Shown here: in pieces, positions 36,401 to 48,379 of the stretch
Numbering within the stretch: position 1 is the first letter of the stretch
Layout of the letters: every line of letters starts with the position of its first letter
Source: Colocasia esculenta
Taxonomy: Eukaryota > Streptophyta > Magnoliopsida > Alismatales > Araceae
DNA: 64,000 nt
Assembly (NCBI GenBank): GCA_014218235.1
Contig: JACBKR010000783.1
Coordinates: 186,001-250,000 of the forward strand
Reading direction: 5' to 3'
The notes under the pieces: model-generated
Database searches by the model: none
Seen by the model: the letters and a program-made list of their open reading frames with translations, nothing else
Told to the model about the DNA's origin: nothing
Made by a program: the position numbers and the translations under genes

Positions 36401-39400
36401 TATAGAACCTGCAAGACAAATGTATTCCAATGTGACAACAACATGCATGTCATTACAATGGGTTCATAAATGAATGTCATTACTTGGGCCATCTGTAGAT
36501 GCCACATGTGGAGATACTTCTGGACCTCTACCACCTCTACCACCTCTCCCACCTCTGGAAATAGACCTAGGTGGCCTTCGAGGGAATTGCCTACAAGATG
36601 AAGTATTATAATGGTGTGTAAATGGATGAACAGAAGGAAAAATGAGAATACGACTTAGTAGCTTACTTTTGATTTGATGTGGAGCTTTGCCCAACATCCA
36701 TGATACCTGACTGAGGTTCTGGGAGGGGTTCCTTGCAAGTGTTTTTATGATGACCCCACTGGCCACATCTACCTTCTCATCTTTGTCTCTAATCCTCTTC
36801 TTTCTTGGACGACCCCTGGGTTTACGACATCTAGGGGGAAGCACAACGACTGTTTCAGATGTTTCCCACGTTTTCTTATCAGTTAAGGGGATAATTGAGA
36901 ATTTATAGGCTTCTTTGTATGCTTCAATCCGATAGCATTTGTCAATATAATCTTGGATTTTCAAGTCTCTGCGGGCAATGGCATCAATCACAGCTGCCAC
37001 ATGCTGACATGGCAGACCACTCACTTGCTATTTCTGGCAAGAATAAGTCATTTCATCTAATTGAACAGCTGACCTCTCATAAGGGACTTCAACTTCAGCC
37101 CTATAGTCAGACGATAATCTAACCTAAAATTTACCAAGTGTTTTTGTAATTTCTTTCACATGTGCCATACAATGTGAACAAGCAGAAATTCTCATCCATT
37201 CCCACAGTAGAAACCAACACCCCACCAAAAGGCCCTTTGAGATGACACCCATCTATGCCTAATATTGTACGACACCCACCAATAAACCCCTTGATGCACG
37301 CCCCTAAAGAAATGAAGATTCTTTCAAAGCATCTATCGAATGAGATTTTTCAACTCTAAAACTGAATCGAGATTGTCTATATGCAATTCATTAATGAACT
37401 GTGGCAAATACTTGTATGAATCCTCCACCTTACCAAAAACCTGTTCTTTGGCTATTTCTCTAGCATGCCAAATTCTATGATAAATAATCTGTGCACATTG
37501 TAGGCCGTTGGTAACGATTAACATATGAAAATATTGAAACAATCATGAAAACATTCAGACAAACAAATATTAAAGTACCTGCACATTGTTGGTCCTTAGT
37601 AAATCAGGCATCAATTTTCTTGGGGGTATGTCTGGATTCTCCTTTACTGTCTCTGCTACCCTAGCTGAAATCCAATGTTTGGATGTCATCCGACTCTCAG
37701 TCCTACTAGTAGCCTTACAAGTGTGTTCCTCTTGCATAGTCCTGATGGCAAAGGTCTTTCCATCTTGTAGTCTTGATGTATGAACTCTCCATTTACATTC
37801 ATTCTCAGCACAAACTACAGTCATCCTAGAGCTATCATTTTTCAACTGTTTAAATTGGAATTGATTCTTGATTGCATATTGTCCTAGAGCAAGTCTATAA
37901 GCCACACAATTTGGAAAGATAACACCAACTCTAATATCTGGGTTTTCATTGTCAAGTTCCACATTTTCACCCCCTCCATCTGACATGCCCTCATCGGATT
38001 CATCTGAAGTTTCTGACATTGAATGGTATGAGTCCTCTGTGTGCACCTCATCAGACTCACAAAGTGACTGATCAGACTCTATATTCATCAGTATTTGAGA
38101 CATACGCAGAGTCTTCATCATCATGCACTTGTTCATGGCACCTTGGAGCATCAAAATCTTCATCAACAAACTGATACTCTACTTCTCCTAGATAAATATC
38201 ATGTTGACTCTGTGGTTCAAAAACTGGGGCACTTTGACCTTGTGGTTCAAAAATTGGAGTAGATTGACCTTGTGGTTCAGAAACTAGCTCCACATTTGAT
38301 GCACTTACATAAATAGTCATCTTCCTACTTGGGAGATATGAGAGCATAGTTTCATACAACTGGCCATCAGATGTGATCTCCTCATACCTCAGTGGTCTGG
38401 AGTCCGACACTTCAATATGAAATTGCAATGCATGCTCACTCGCCCACCTAGAAATCTGAGTCATGTCCTCTAACAAAGTATAACAGCTATAATGGTTTGG
38501 ATACACAGTTATTGACTTCAACTGACCCAACACTTAGGCCAACCTACCTGACCTTAAAGTCTTCCAGTAGCCCCCAAATCTATATGTAAGCCTCAAACCG
38601 GGCTCCGGCATGGTGCTAACCCCTAAAACCACCACATACATATAATCTAAGAGTTTAATCCACAACTGTAGAAGAAAGATTATTTGCTTACTTTATCCGC
38701 TGCTTTCACTGGAGTCTCTCCCCCCCCCCCCCCCCCCCCCCACCCAAATCCCGCAAGGTCCACTAAGTGGTTGAGCTCTTGTCTGCAGCATTGGAGCCGT
38801 TGAGCTTTTGCCAACCTATTCTCGGCAACCTTGGAGCAGTTTTGTTGTTGTCCACCTCTTATCTGAGGCGCCAGAGCTGTTGAGTCGTAGTCAGCCTCTT
38901 CTCTGTAGTGTTGGAGACGATGAGTGCGAGAAAGGAGCAATCAGACACCGGACAGATAGAGCTAACCCCTTACCCTCCCCCACAAACCCTAGCTTCGATC
39001 GGGCTCTCTTCCTATCTCCCGTAAATGCTTCAATCGCCCTCCATTGGTTCCCTAAATTTCCAACTTCAAGGTGTGAACAGTGCAGGTCCAACAGGGGACG
39101 AAAGGGGGAGAAGGGTTTGAGTAACCAGGGGTAGTGTCGACTTCTCCACTTATCGGGTTAGCTTAACCAGGGCAAAAACCTACTCTGGCTATAGAATCGA
39201 ATGACAAGGACTAATAAGGATAACGACAAAGATTTGAGGGACTTTAAAAACGATAGTTGCATTTGAGGGACTAAAAAATAAATACACATATTTGTATTTT
39301 GTAGGGACTAAAAAACAAAAAAAAACCTTTTTTTAGTTCATTGAGAAGTAAAAATACTGGGGATAAATAATTTTCTTTTCCACCATTTATCTCAAGGTAG

Positions 39401-42400
39401 CGTAAGAATAGTATGCATCTAGGTCACCTTTCCACCCCCCTCCCTGTTCTTAGTATAGCTTGGTACTCATCATTGTTTTCTCTAACTTTTGCTGTTTATG
39501 TTGCTTTTGCAGATTTTCTGGTTTTATCCACTGTATGTCTTCAGTTTCATATTGAGCACCATGTGGTATGTTTTACTTCTTCCAAGCAGCCATAGGCTCA
39601 TATTGCTCTCCTAGTGTCGCTTAAATTACATTTTCTTATGAGGTCCTTGTTTGACTTGAGGTCTTGTTGCTTGGAAGTGAATAAATCTTGTGATTAGATT
39701 TCCCTCTCGAAGTTGACATGACATTTTGCTTGTGGAGTTCCAAAACTTTGCCTGAACTGAGTGAATTCATTCTTTGTTTTCTTCTTAGTGGATAAACTCT
39801 CCATTGCTTCCTGAGGGTTAAAAAAAAATTTCTTCTGCACAGATATCGAACATTACATGTGTGAGTTTGCCTTATCTGCATAGTTTGATCGTTGTCCATT
39901 TATAAATGGAACATATAGATCAAGATTTAATCTATGTTTGGATAGCATCATGGATAGTGTCGTGGTTAAGCACGGGGAAACATGACGAATATGACTCTTG
40001 CTATTTTATGTTTGTGCATGGCGATGGCAATCAAGATGTTAAGCTATATTCATCAATGGATTGATTAGTCAGCATAGTGTGTCAGTCAGAGCATGAGAAA
40101 TTGTGTTTCATGTCAAATCTGAATACAGGTATGGTGACATTGCTAAGATGGCTTTTGAAAGATCTGGACTTCATTTGGAAGAACCAGCCAAAAAGAATGA
40201 AGTTCCCAATCTGAAAAGTGCGGTGCCTGTGGACAAGCCAGCTGGTTTTGAGGGGTGAGTCCTAACTCTATGCATGTCGGTTATTTTGTGTAGTAAAGCT
40301 CCAACTGTCCCCATTTGCCAGCACCTTGCTTATTGAGAATGGGGGCATTGACAGTCACCTTTTCCAGCTATTTCTGGTTTCTTACCTCCTTTCTGTAGGG
40401 TGATAATTGGAATTGGTGAGCAAGTCTACTCGGCACTGTTGTTGACAATATTCTACATTGAGGTGTTCCTCGACGCTTTGTATTCTTCATTTTTGTCAGA
40501 TTTGAAATGCCACTCACACTCATTCTCTTCGAGGAGCAGGTGTGTTGCCATGTGTGACACAGGAATAAATCCACACAAACGGGCACCCCAAGAAAAGAAA
40601 AAGAAATCACATGAACCATGATTGATTTCTCCTTTCTCATTGCAGGTTATTGCAATAGGTTATATACCTTTCATTGGCAAGGCCATCAACTTCTTATTAC
40701 TCTCATGGATATATGCATACTACTGCTTTGAGTATGTGAAACATATTCTTGCATATAGTATTTATTTGTTCATGTTTGAAGAGAAACTGCACTGACTTCA
40801 ACTTTTATGATTCTAGGTATAAATGGAATCTTTCCGAGCTGAGCTTCCACAAAAGGCTCAATTTTTTTGAATTAAATTGGGCCTTTTTTGCTGGATTTGG
40901 TAATTCATTTGTCAATTTTGTATGCTTTGATAATATTTCCTAGCTGAGCTTGGACAAAAGGCTCAATCACGTGAACCAATTTTTTTGAATTAAATTGGGC
41001 CTTTTCTGCTGTAAACCTAATATGAGAACATTATTATTTTATCTTTAATTTTATCAAGAGGCAGAAAAGAAAGAATAGATGAAAGAGTTAGTTGTCTGAC
41101 ATGATTGTGTTTTCTAGGTTATATCCTTAATCAAGTTTTATAACTCATGTTGTTAGTTTGAAGTTTAATTGAGCATTTTTGGCTGCAAACTTTTATTTGG
41201 GAGATGCCTACTTTTGGTTCTTATTTTTGAACTTGACAGTGCCCTTTTTTATTTTGCTATATTTCAGGGAGTCCATGTGTCCTAGCAATTTTCTTTTTCT
41301 CCCCACTCATAAGCTATGGAGTTATGGCCATTCTTTTTCCACTGGTATATGCTAAAGCTTCTATTTCATATTTGAAGATTTTTTAAAGAACGTCTTTCTC
41401 CATCCTGTTGGACAAGCTAGTTTTTTTCACTTTTGTACTACTATTTTAAACCATGAGAAATACAAAATAGTCCTCTTAAACCATTGGCTCGTATCTTCAA
41501 TGCTTAAATGGTCTTTGGGCCAGTTTGTATTGACAGCAACAGGCACAAATGAACAAGAAGTTATTAGTTCACAAAGAAGATCATGGAGAGGAGAAGGGCC
41601 AAGGAAGCTCCCTATATTCTATGCTGCAAATATTCTATCGTAAGTTGCTTGGTTTATGCATAAACTTTTTTGGTATAAATCTGATCAATTGTTTTTATAT
41701 TTTCCTAAAAACTCCACAGGGGCAGAAACCATGTGCGAATCTGATCCCCAAGTTTGTTATTGGTGTTTTGTTAATTTAAGACTCAATTTAAGACTATGTT
41801 CCCTGGTAAATTACAATTCCGCTTCACTCCTTTTACAAAGATAATGAGGAGTTGAGTTCTGACCCTTACACCGGAATCAAATTAGCATTCTCTCCCCATT
41901 CTAACGCAATGACACCCTACTCATCATCCCATGATTTTGATCCCTCGATTATGAACCTTTGCTCAACATATGAAATCAATTTCCAGTCAGAACTCATCAA
42001 AACCTAATTGAATGCTTTCCCAGGCAGCTCCAGATTCAAATAGTGAGTCAATTTACTCATCTCACTGATTACTTTCCTTGGCAGGTAGAATTTCTTGGTT
42101 TGAATGTTTTTGGCACGAGCTATGAATATTAACTTGGGGTATTGGGCTTCACAAAGAATCTGTTATTGACCATGTAACTTGAAGATTGGTCTTCGTTGTT
42201 CCCATCTCCCTCCCCATTGGATGTGAATGATGACAACTGATATTCATAGACTTATGAGAGTTCAATAATCTCCTTCAAATGAAGCTTGCTGTCCTTTTTT
42301 AAACTGACTGCTTAAGGATTACGGCCATTAAACACTATTGCGTGACTGGCATAAAAAATATAATCCATTTTCCTTCACATTTTTTTCCCGCAAAAACAGG

Positions 42401-42614
42401 TGTTTTAGTGAAGAATATGCCAAGTTCTCTGCCTAACTTCTATAACTTGTTAGATGTTGATTATCCAGTTAACTGTATGATGGTTCTTGTGGTGGTTCAG
42501 CTTAATTTCAAAGGGGGATTGTTTATCCAGCCTGTTATGTCCTGATTCTTCTGTCAATGAAACAGGATGAAGTTGCTGCAATTGTTTCCTGATGTAGATA
42601 ACAAGGTGCGATGA
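33412..42614 (+). CDS. EI24: EI24-like ER membrane protein, 11 exons
   Basis: Homologue of etoposide-induced protein 2.4, a multi-pass ER membrane protein of the EI24 family (linked in animals to autophagy and cell death; the plant role is less known). Exons: 33412-33515, 33662-33727, 34387-34537, 39513-39565, 40129-40254, 40399-40462, 40646-40731, 40817-40899, 41268-41344, 41524-41639, 42566-42614. All splice sites are GT-AG and phases join to one 324-codon frame. Conserved family stretches include AGLLWLAGFWQACCLHRVV, LLIRTGQCFLLNGLIFLG, FLLLSWIYAYYCFEYKWN and NWAFFAGFGSPCVLAIFFFS. Hydrophobic segments appear at about residues 45-70, 105-125, 170-190, 195-215 and 235-270. A MULE lies in intron 3. 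The start ATG is in a GCCGCCATGG context. Confidence 0.92.
34047..34118 (+). repeat. Short direct repeat in EI24 intron 2
   Basis: A 29-bp sequence beginning AATACGTACGT and ending GCATCGCTGATAG occurs twice, 41 bp apart, with one mismatch. It contains the palindrome ACGTACGT. No function is apparent. Confidence 0.8.
34816..39328 (-). mobile_element. Decayed MULE (Mutator-like) transposon in EI24 intron 3
   Basis: Long inverted ends of about 90-100 bp lie at 34816-34905 and 39226-39328. Shared blocks include AGTCCCTACAAA, GTCCCTCAAATGCAACTAT and TTTAAAGTCCCTCAAAT. The minus strand in between encodes MuDR-type transposase relics. Both ends adjoin T-rich tracts, so the expected 9-bp duplication cannot be fixed. 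The element accounts for nearly all of the 5-kb intron. Confidence 0.8.
36464..38533 (-). pseudogene. mudrA-like transposase, frameshifted and internally deleted
   Basis: Read on the minus strand from 38533. First comes an N-terminal domain (HYSCYTLLEDMTQISRWASE). The MuDR DNA-binding domain follows at about 37960-37600 (VGVIFPNCVAYRLALGQYAI, NECKWRVHTSRLQDGKTF, EEHTCKA). Next is VEDSYKYLPQFINEL (37333-37542). A fragment of the MULE transposase domain near 37190-37290 corresponds to LGIDGCHLKGPFGG. Last is the SWIM zinc finger (SGLPCQHVAAVIDA at about 36980-37022, preceded by a TAG stop) and a basic tail RKPRGRPRKKR. Most of the DDE core between DGCHLKGP and the SWIM finger is missing. Confidence 0.82.
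40937..41011 (+). pseudogene. Partial duplicate of EI24 exon 8 inside intron 8
   Basis: The stretch from CTAGCTGAGCTTGGACAAAA to the TTGAATTAAATTGGGCC block repeats exon 8 (40831-40894), starting 37 bp after that exon ends. It has a 12-bp insertion (CACGTGAACCAA) and a CCGAGC to CCTAGC change that makes a TAG stop in the exon's frame. It is therefore a non-functional tandem exon fragment. Confidence 0.85.
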
Positions 42615-43548
42615 ACAAAAATTGAGTTGTGCAATGAACCAAAGTGCTATTACGATCGCACCTGATGATATTGATGAAGTTAACCATAAGTTTCTCATGG
42701 AGCTGCAATTTCTTACGCACGGTGGATGGTGAACTCAGCAAATGGCGGCGTTAGAGGTGCAAGAACTCTAGCGAGAATCTGTACAGTTTGTACATTTATC
42801 AATTATCATTAAGCTTTACGCACAACTACACCAAACTGTTTATATTCTGTAAATTAATCAACATCAGAAATCTCTGAATTCCCATTCGATTTGCACTTTC
42901 ACTAGTCTTTTTTCACTTTCTCTCCCTCCTAACATGTTTATTCGTTAAAAATTTACACGACTCGGATCTATCCAGAGTCTTGGTTCCATGTCATTGTAAC
43001 CTTTCACAAGCAAAATGATGCATGGATGATTTAGAAAATACATACAGTATTTGCAATGCAGTTTTTAAAGGCCCAGAGGGTTTCATTTGCAGCATGGCCA
43101 AATATGCAGCACAAGGATTGAAGCTACACATATCTAGGAACAATAATATGACTTGGCACAAAGGACGCTTTTCTTACGATTTGGGAAACACAAGGGCATT
43201 CGAATCAAGTGGCAGCACTCCGTCATGTATGTGCCCTTTCAAGGATCTCATGTAACATCGTTATCCAGAAGGCATGGCCTATATGCCTGAATGGAATAAA
43301 CTTAACAATACTGTCAGTACATGATCCCAGTACTACAAGATTGGAAGAAGAAAACCGTAGTAAGACCTGAACAACTATCAGATATGCAATTCTCATCCAA
43401 ATGAATTCACTGACATCACAAGGATCTCGCACATGACTTTGGGTTTTCTTCGGCCTTAGAAGATGAGTAAACGCAGTTTGTATGCCAACAATGCAGATCT
43501 GTAGAGCATAAAACCCGAAGGAACAGCTGCACACTCCGCCCATGGATC
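42615..43548. other. Convergent intergenic region between EI24 and RPL21
   Basis: This stretch holds the 3' UTRs of two genes transcribed toward each other. Small open frames (for example 43022-43255) show no recognised domain. No transposon was seen. Confidence 0.5.
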
Positions 43549-46035
43549 CTACTCAGGGATGGGTTCGGCGGGGGCGTCTTGGTAACCGGTGACGCCTGTG
43601 ACCCTTATTCGCGTGTTTGGCTGCAAAAGGTCCAAATCATTAAATCAGGATACGACTCTGACGTCCTTGCAGTAGCCAATGCAGAGTTTTGGTGCAAAGG
43701 AGGTACCTGTCTGTGACCAATTGTTCTTCTGTAATGCTTTTTCTTCTTGTACTTAAATATGATGACTTTAGGATCCAGGCCCTGCCAAGACCATCAGAAT
43801 CACGTCATGCGTCATAAATGCATAGAACAGCTCTGGAGGGTGCTGAGCGTTCATTCATTACATGCACAGTTGGTCAGGAGTTTTGGCAGATGTTGGGGAG
43901 GTTACTGAATCATCAGTTAAACCGCTACAGGTTAGAGAACATGTGGGGTTATTTTGGTCAGATTAAGATAGAGGGGAACAACAAATTCGCGAAGAAAATA
44001 ATCACTATTTCACCACAAGTAATTTTCTGGAGCATATGGAGGGAGCGGAATGAGTGGAAGCTAGGGGATTTCTTGAGAATATTCTTTTCCGGGGAAGTAG
44101 ATTCTATGTTGAGAATATTTGTTTTTGAATTCTCTCTTTTTTTGTTTCCTGGAGTATACATCTCTGGAATTTCTCTGTAGATGAGTGGAAGCTAGGGATT
44201 TCTTGATGATCTTTGTTTTTTTTTTGTTTCCTAATAGGAACCTCTCCTCTACAACCTTTCTGTATCACCTCTGCTTAGCCATAAAATTGGCATACCTGCT
44301 CTTCAACCACAGCATGCACAACAGCATTGGGTACAATGGGCTCTCCGATGTAAACATTCTTTTTGGTCCCAACAAGCAAAACCTTGTTTAAGATAATCTG
44401 AGAAAAGAAACAGGGTAAGTTAGCAGTTCAATTGAGATCAAAAACAAAAAAAGTGGCTGTAAATTAGAAAAGAAAAGTCTGTCAGATCTAGTTGGTGAAG
44501 AATGTAATTAGCTTCAAGATGAATTTTTTAGGTAATTAGCTTCAAAAGAATGTAAAGCACCAGTACGGATGAAAGAATAGTTGGTGGCGGCTGTCGGATG
44601 CTAGGTGGTGGGAGAAGACAATACTTGCCAAGTTTGTGTGCACCTAACTATGCCTTCTGAATTTTAGCTTGTAGTGTGACGAGTTGTGCAACAGAGGAAG
44701 TGCACACTCTTTATGGATCAATGGCACCTGAGAATTTACCTTGTGGAAAGGTTGCAATGCTCTTCCAACACCAAGGGTCCAGGAAGCATATCACAGACCA
44801 GGGCAGGTATATTTGGTTTGGCTTGGACAGGCTAATTCAAGGCGCATGGGGCAACCCTCAAGGACAGACGTTCATGTGTCATGGCTGATGGGAAGTAAGG
44901 AAATGGTTTTAGCATCCTATCTACAACATTTTGGGCAAATTTGGACTGAGAGGAATTCATCATTCATATGCACCTTGGAGTGGTTTCCTACAGAATTGCA
45001 CAATGAGCCAAGGTGTAAGCTCAACTATGAGTTTGCCAAGATTTGGGTGGGTATCTGGGGCTTCTACTGGAGATTCTTCCATCTTGGGAATCTTGGTTGA
45101 GTCTAAACTCCCATGGCCAGTGTTAGCAGGCTGTGTGATGTAACTCACCATATTTCTTTCCATTGGACTGCAGTCCTAGCAGAGTTGTTGTTTGTGGCAA
45201 TCACATCAGTGAATAAAAATCTCAAATTTTCCTTAATACCTCAAAGCCAAGATCCAGTAATAAGAACATTTAAGAACAGAAGTACCAACTGCACATTATC
45301 AGGAAAAAAGGAGGGGAAAAAAGGATGCAATGAGTGGCATGCACAATCAGGTTCTTGAGATTTATCTATTTTAACCTTGGCAAAGGATAACCAAAGTCCA
45401 CATTAAAGGGGGATCTCCTCCAAGAAGAAGACCAATGCTTAGTCTCCAAAGCAAAAGAAGACCAGACCAAATCAGTTCTGTGTGAGACAAAGGGTATAGA
45501 TTTCAAACCTTGTCGTCCACATTGGCCCCTTTCAGCCTCTGGGTGTAGATGTAGCGCCCGGGGAAAACAATGTACTGCCGAGACCCAATCTACAGAGCAC
45601 AGACGTCAAAAGAACGGTATACGACAGGTCAGTACATGAGAAAATAGGAACGCATTTCTTCACAAACTGCAGTTCTACTATCTTCCTGCTGACCATGACG
45701 ACGGCGAAGACCTCCTCCCCCTTGGGCGTCTCGCTCGCGACGGCGGACGCGATCTGGGCCTCGACGGGCTCAGGGTCCGCCTCCTCGATGGCCTGTAGCG
45801 ACTCCGCTGCGGCGGCCGGAGCGGGCAACCCCCGAGCCGGCATCTCGGAGGACGCGGCGGCGCGCAGCGGACCGCCTGGAGAGAGTGCGGAGAGGTGCTT
45901 GCTGCCGGGACTGGAGGAGGGGCCAACTGCGGCGGCGAAGCAGACAAGGCGGGCCTTGGGGAGGACGGGGCTCGGGGCGCGGGCGGAAGACGCCGCGAAG
46001 GTGGAAGGCGGAGGGCCGCCCAGGGCAGTCGCCAT
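43549..46035 (-). CDS. RPL21: Plastid 50S ribosomal protein L21, nuclear-encoded, 5 exons
   Basis: Structural protein of the chloroplast large ribosomal subunit. Minus-strand exons: 46035-45694, 45589-45509, 44397-44296, 43781-43707, 43620-43549; all phase 0, GT-AG, 223 codons. The first ~100 residues are Ala/Ser/Pro-rich and resemble a transit peptide (MATALGGPPPSTFAASSARA). The mature part shows VFAVVMIGSRQYIVFPGRY, YTQRLKGANVDDK, ILNKVLLVGTKKNVYIGEP and the L21 signature region KYKKKKHYRRTIGHRQPNTR, ending GVTGYQDAPAEPIPE. The start is the first in-frame ATG (46033-46035). Exon 1 is very GC-rich, unlike the rest. Intron 3 contains a LINE fragment. Confidence 0.93.
43797..44220 (+). mobile_element. 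LINE ORF2 3' fragment in RPL21 intron 3
   Basis: The plus-strand frame 43818-44180 includes GQEFWQMLGRLLNHQLNRY and IFWSIWRERNEWKLGDF, the C-terminal W-IWRERN block of plant L1-type LINEs. The segment GAGTGGAAGCTAGG(G)GATTTCTTGA occurs twice (near 44052 and 44182), about 130 bp apart, indicating a local duplication. Orientation is antisense to RPL21. Confidence 0.55.
44398..45508 (-). other. RPL21 intron 2
   Basis: This is the largest RPL21 intron. Plus-strand open frames at 44676-44888 and 44741-45100 lack a recognised domain; the motif FGQIWTERNS near 44930 could be a further LINE tail, but I would not rely on it. Confidence 0.4.
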
Positions 46036-46233
46036 CTCCTTCCCCGTGTTCTCCTTCGCACGCAGGGGATGCTGTGCGGATAAGTGCGCAGAGCAGGAAG
46101 GGGCCTTCGCTGCTTAGCAGCCAGCAGGCCCCTCGCTTATGGTCACCGTCGAGTCCACCGAACCGGCGGTCGTTGTCATCTAAGGGAGAGGATTTGGGCG
46201 GTGACGGGATACCTATCCGAATGTCTCAAGCAG

Positions 46234-46580
46234 TAGGGGTGTTCACTCCATGATCCAAATCGAAAAATCGATGCGAACGATTTGGTTCGGTTCAGTTCGG
46301 CTCGGTTTGATTTGAGATTGAAAAATCAAAATGAATCGAATATGTATATATATATAATTAAATAATATATATAAACACAAAAAAGTACTTGTAGTGTAGT
46401 GGTTGGCTGCCTCTTATGCGTCGTGTGTCTTTTGCGCGCGGAGGTCGTGAGACTGGTGCTTGTAAAACTCTTTTTTTTTGCCAATTTCGATTTGATCGGT
46501 TCACCGTAAGGATTCGGTTCGATTCGATTCCCCCAAAAATAGGGATGGACCAGATCGAACCGACCCATTGTTCACCCCTA
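46234..46580. mobile_element. hAT-type MITE upstream of RPL21, imperfect 8-bp TSD
   Basis: The ends TAGGGGTGTTCACTCC and, on the reverse strand, TAGGGGTGAACAATGG form the TIRs. Flanks TCAAGCAG (46226-46233) and CCAAACAG (46581-46588) match at 6 of 8. The arms are rich in GGTTCGGTTC/GATTCGATTC. The middle (about 46380-46490) contains GTAGTGTAGTGGTTGGCTGC, resembling a tRNA A box, so it may hold a SINE-like piece. Confidence 0.75.
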
Positions 46581-46825
46581 CCAAACAGGCAGGATTGATG
46601 CACCATATTTAACTTTGATAATGGTACGATTTACAATTTTAAAAAAGAATAACAAGTATGATAAATTAATGATTGGGTTTTTTTTGAAGCTTTTGAGGAC
46701 AGTGATTTTTTTTTAAAAAATGAAAAAATATTAGGTCGGTGGAAAAAAAAATCTTTTTTGAAGTAAATATTTGAGTCGTGGTTGGCCAAACTGGATTCTT
46801 ATGCGATGATATAATACTGGATGTG

Positions 46826-46855
46826 CCATACCATACCATACCATACCATACCATA
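46826..46855. repeat. (CCATA)6 microsatellite
   Basis: There are six perfect copies of CCATA. The region 46590-47620 around it is AT-rich intergenic DNA in which I see no gene. Confidence 0.95.
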
Positions 46856-47639
46856 TCTATCTAGTTCGCCCCCAAAAAGATCTAACTTTTAATTATATAA
46901 AAAAAGATGAACAATAACTATGCCGAACTATATTAGATCTCAAACAATATATCGGTGCAGCCGGACCAACCATAATTTGAATAACTTTCAAGTTGAGAGT
47001 TGTAAAGCACAGGACATGTAGTTAGTGAATTCAGATTTTTATGGATGACTTTGTTGGGATAATATAGAGATTTGAGACTTCACATTATGCAGAAAAAAGG
47101 GGTTCATGCACACACCTAAAGTAGAGGAAGACGAACACCAAAAACTAGAGCTGTATGCTGGTTTTAGCTAATATATTATATAGCAGCATGACCAATTTAT
47201 AATCTTATCAATTATCATGTAGGGGTTATGTGCCCTTGCACAAGATATGAACCGTCGTGGGCCTCATCAAGCGGACCAGCATCGTGTGTCTAAAAATGGG
47301 ACCAATAAGTGGCCCATTAACAGTATAAACCGAGCGGATCTTTCTACACTATTTTCTGAAGTAGCATCCAGTATTTTCTTTTGTTTTCATGTTAAAATTT
47401 GAGAAAAAAAATTCTCCCCTTACAAGGCAGAATACTCCTACGAGTATACTAGGAAAGGATATTGAGGATTCTAAAGGATGCCTTTTAAACTTCTTCTTTT
47501 CTCCTTTTATTTCCAAAGGGTGCCTTTTAACTACGTGTATGCGTGTGCATGTGTACGTCAAATCGCCTTTGCAAGAAGAGTTGTAGGCTTGTAGGCTTTG
47601 GGGATTCTTCCAATTCTCTCTTTTCTCATTTGTTTATGT

Positions 47640-48370
47640 GGTGGTATGTTCCTGTTTGGGTCGGAGCCAAACGGGCCTCCACTAAAGAAGATGAGGAAGA
47701 CGATCGCTGGTGCGGACGAAGGTTCCTGCAGTCACCAGAAATGATCAGGGGGGCCCGGTGAAGACCGAGGAAACCCTCCGATGCCTAAGTCATTATCAAA
47801 CTTGCAAGGCAGGGGGTCTGTATGTGTAAGGGTGTGTTCGCGTGAGAGAGAACGTATCAGTGCATGGTCCTGTACCTGTACCTTTATAGGCGTAGGTGCG
47901 GAGGCAATCGTGCGTAATGTTGGTAGATCGTGCCTGAAAAGGCGCCTATATATATGGGTGTGCATAACGGAAGGAGTTATGCACCCAGATGTCTGTTGAG
48001 ATGCCAGGCAGTTAACGCGCCTCTTGATGATGGGGCGCGTAGCCTGGGGCGGATATAACCGTCACGAGGATACGGAGAGCTGTTTGGCAACCTCCGGACA
48101 AGATCACTGAGCAGGTGACTCGCGTGGTGATGGAACGCGCTGATCGGTAACGTCCGCAGTTGTTCGGTATGGAAGGGCAGAGGACCTGCTCGGGGATATG
48201 CTGCTGCGGAGCTTGACAACGTCCGATCACGGGGGTCATACATTGGAGGTCTTCGAACCGCCCTGATGAGGACGTGGCCCCTTGAAATGGTGTCACGTTT
48301 GTTGACAAGACACGAGAGGGCCGTAATGGGCCATCATAGGCCTAGGTGACCAGATTTGGCCACCACAGTT
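47640..48370. mobile_element. Possible solo or partial retrotransposon LTR
   Basis: The GC-richer stretch contains CCGAGGAAACCCTCCGATGC, CCTTTATAGGCG and an ending GGTGACCAGATTTGGCCACC, phrases that resemble LTRs of plant LTR retrotransposons. There are no coding domains, no TG...CA termini that I can defend, and no TSD. Open frames on both strands carry no recognised domain. Confidence 0.35.
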
Positions 48371-48379
48371 TACATATTA

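Noticed and set aside
41549..41779. Separate small gene at 41549-41779
   Set aside because: It overlaps EI24 exon 10 in another frame; the exon frame gives the conserved C-terminal region and joins in phase to exon 11.
45678..46117. Long open frames opposite and overlapping RPL21 exon 1
   Set aside because: These are GC-driven alternative frames of the transit-peptide exon, with no homology that I can recognise.
47977..48308. Minus-strand frames at 47977-48243 and 48012-48308 as genes
   Set aside because: Two overlapping frames without domain content lie within an LTR-like stretch.
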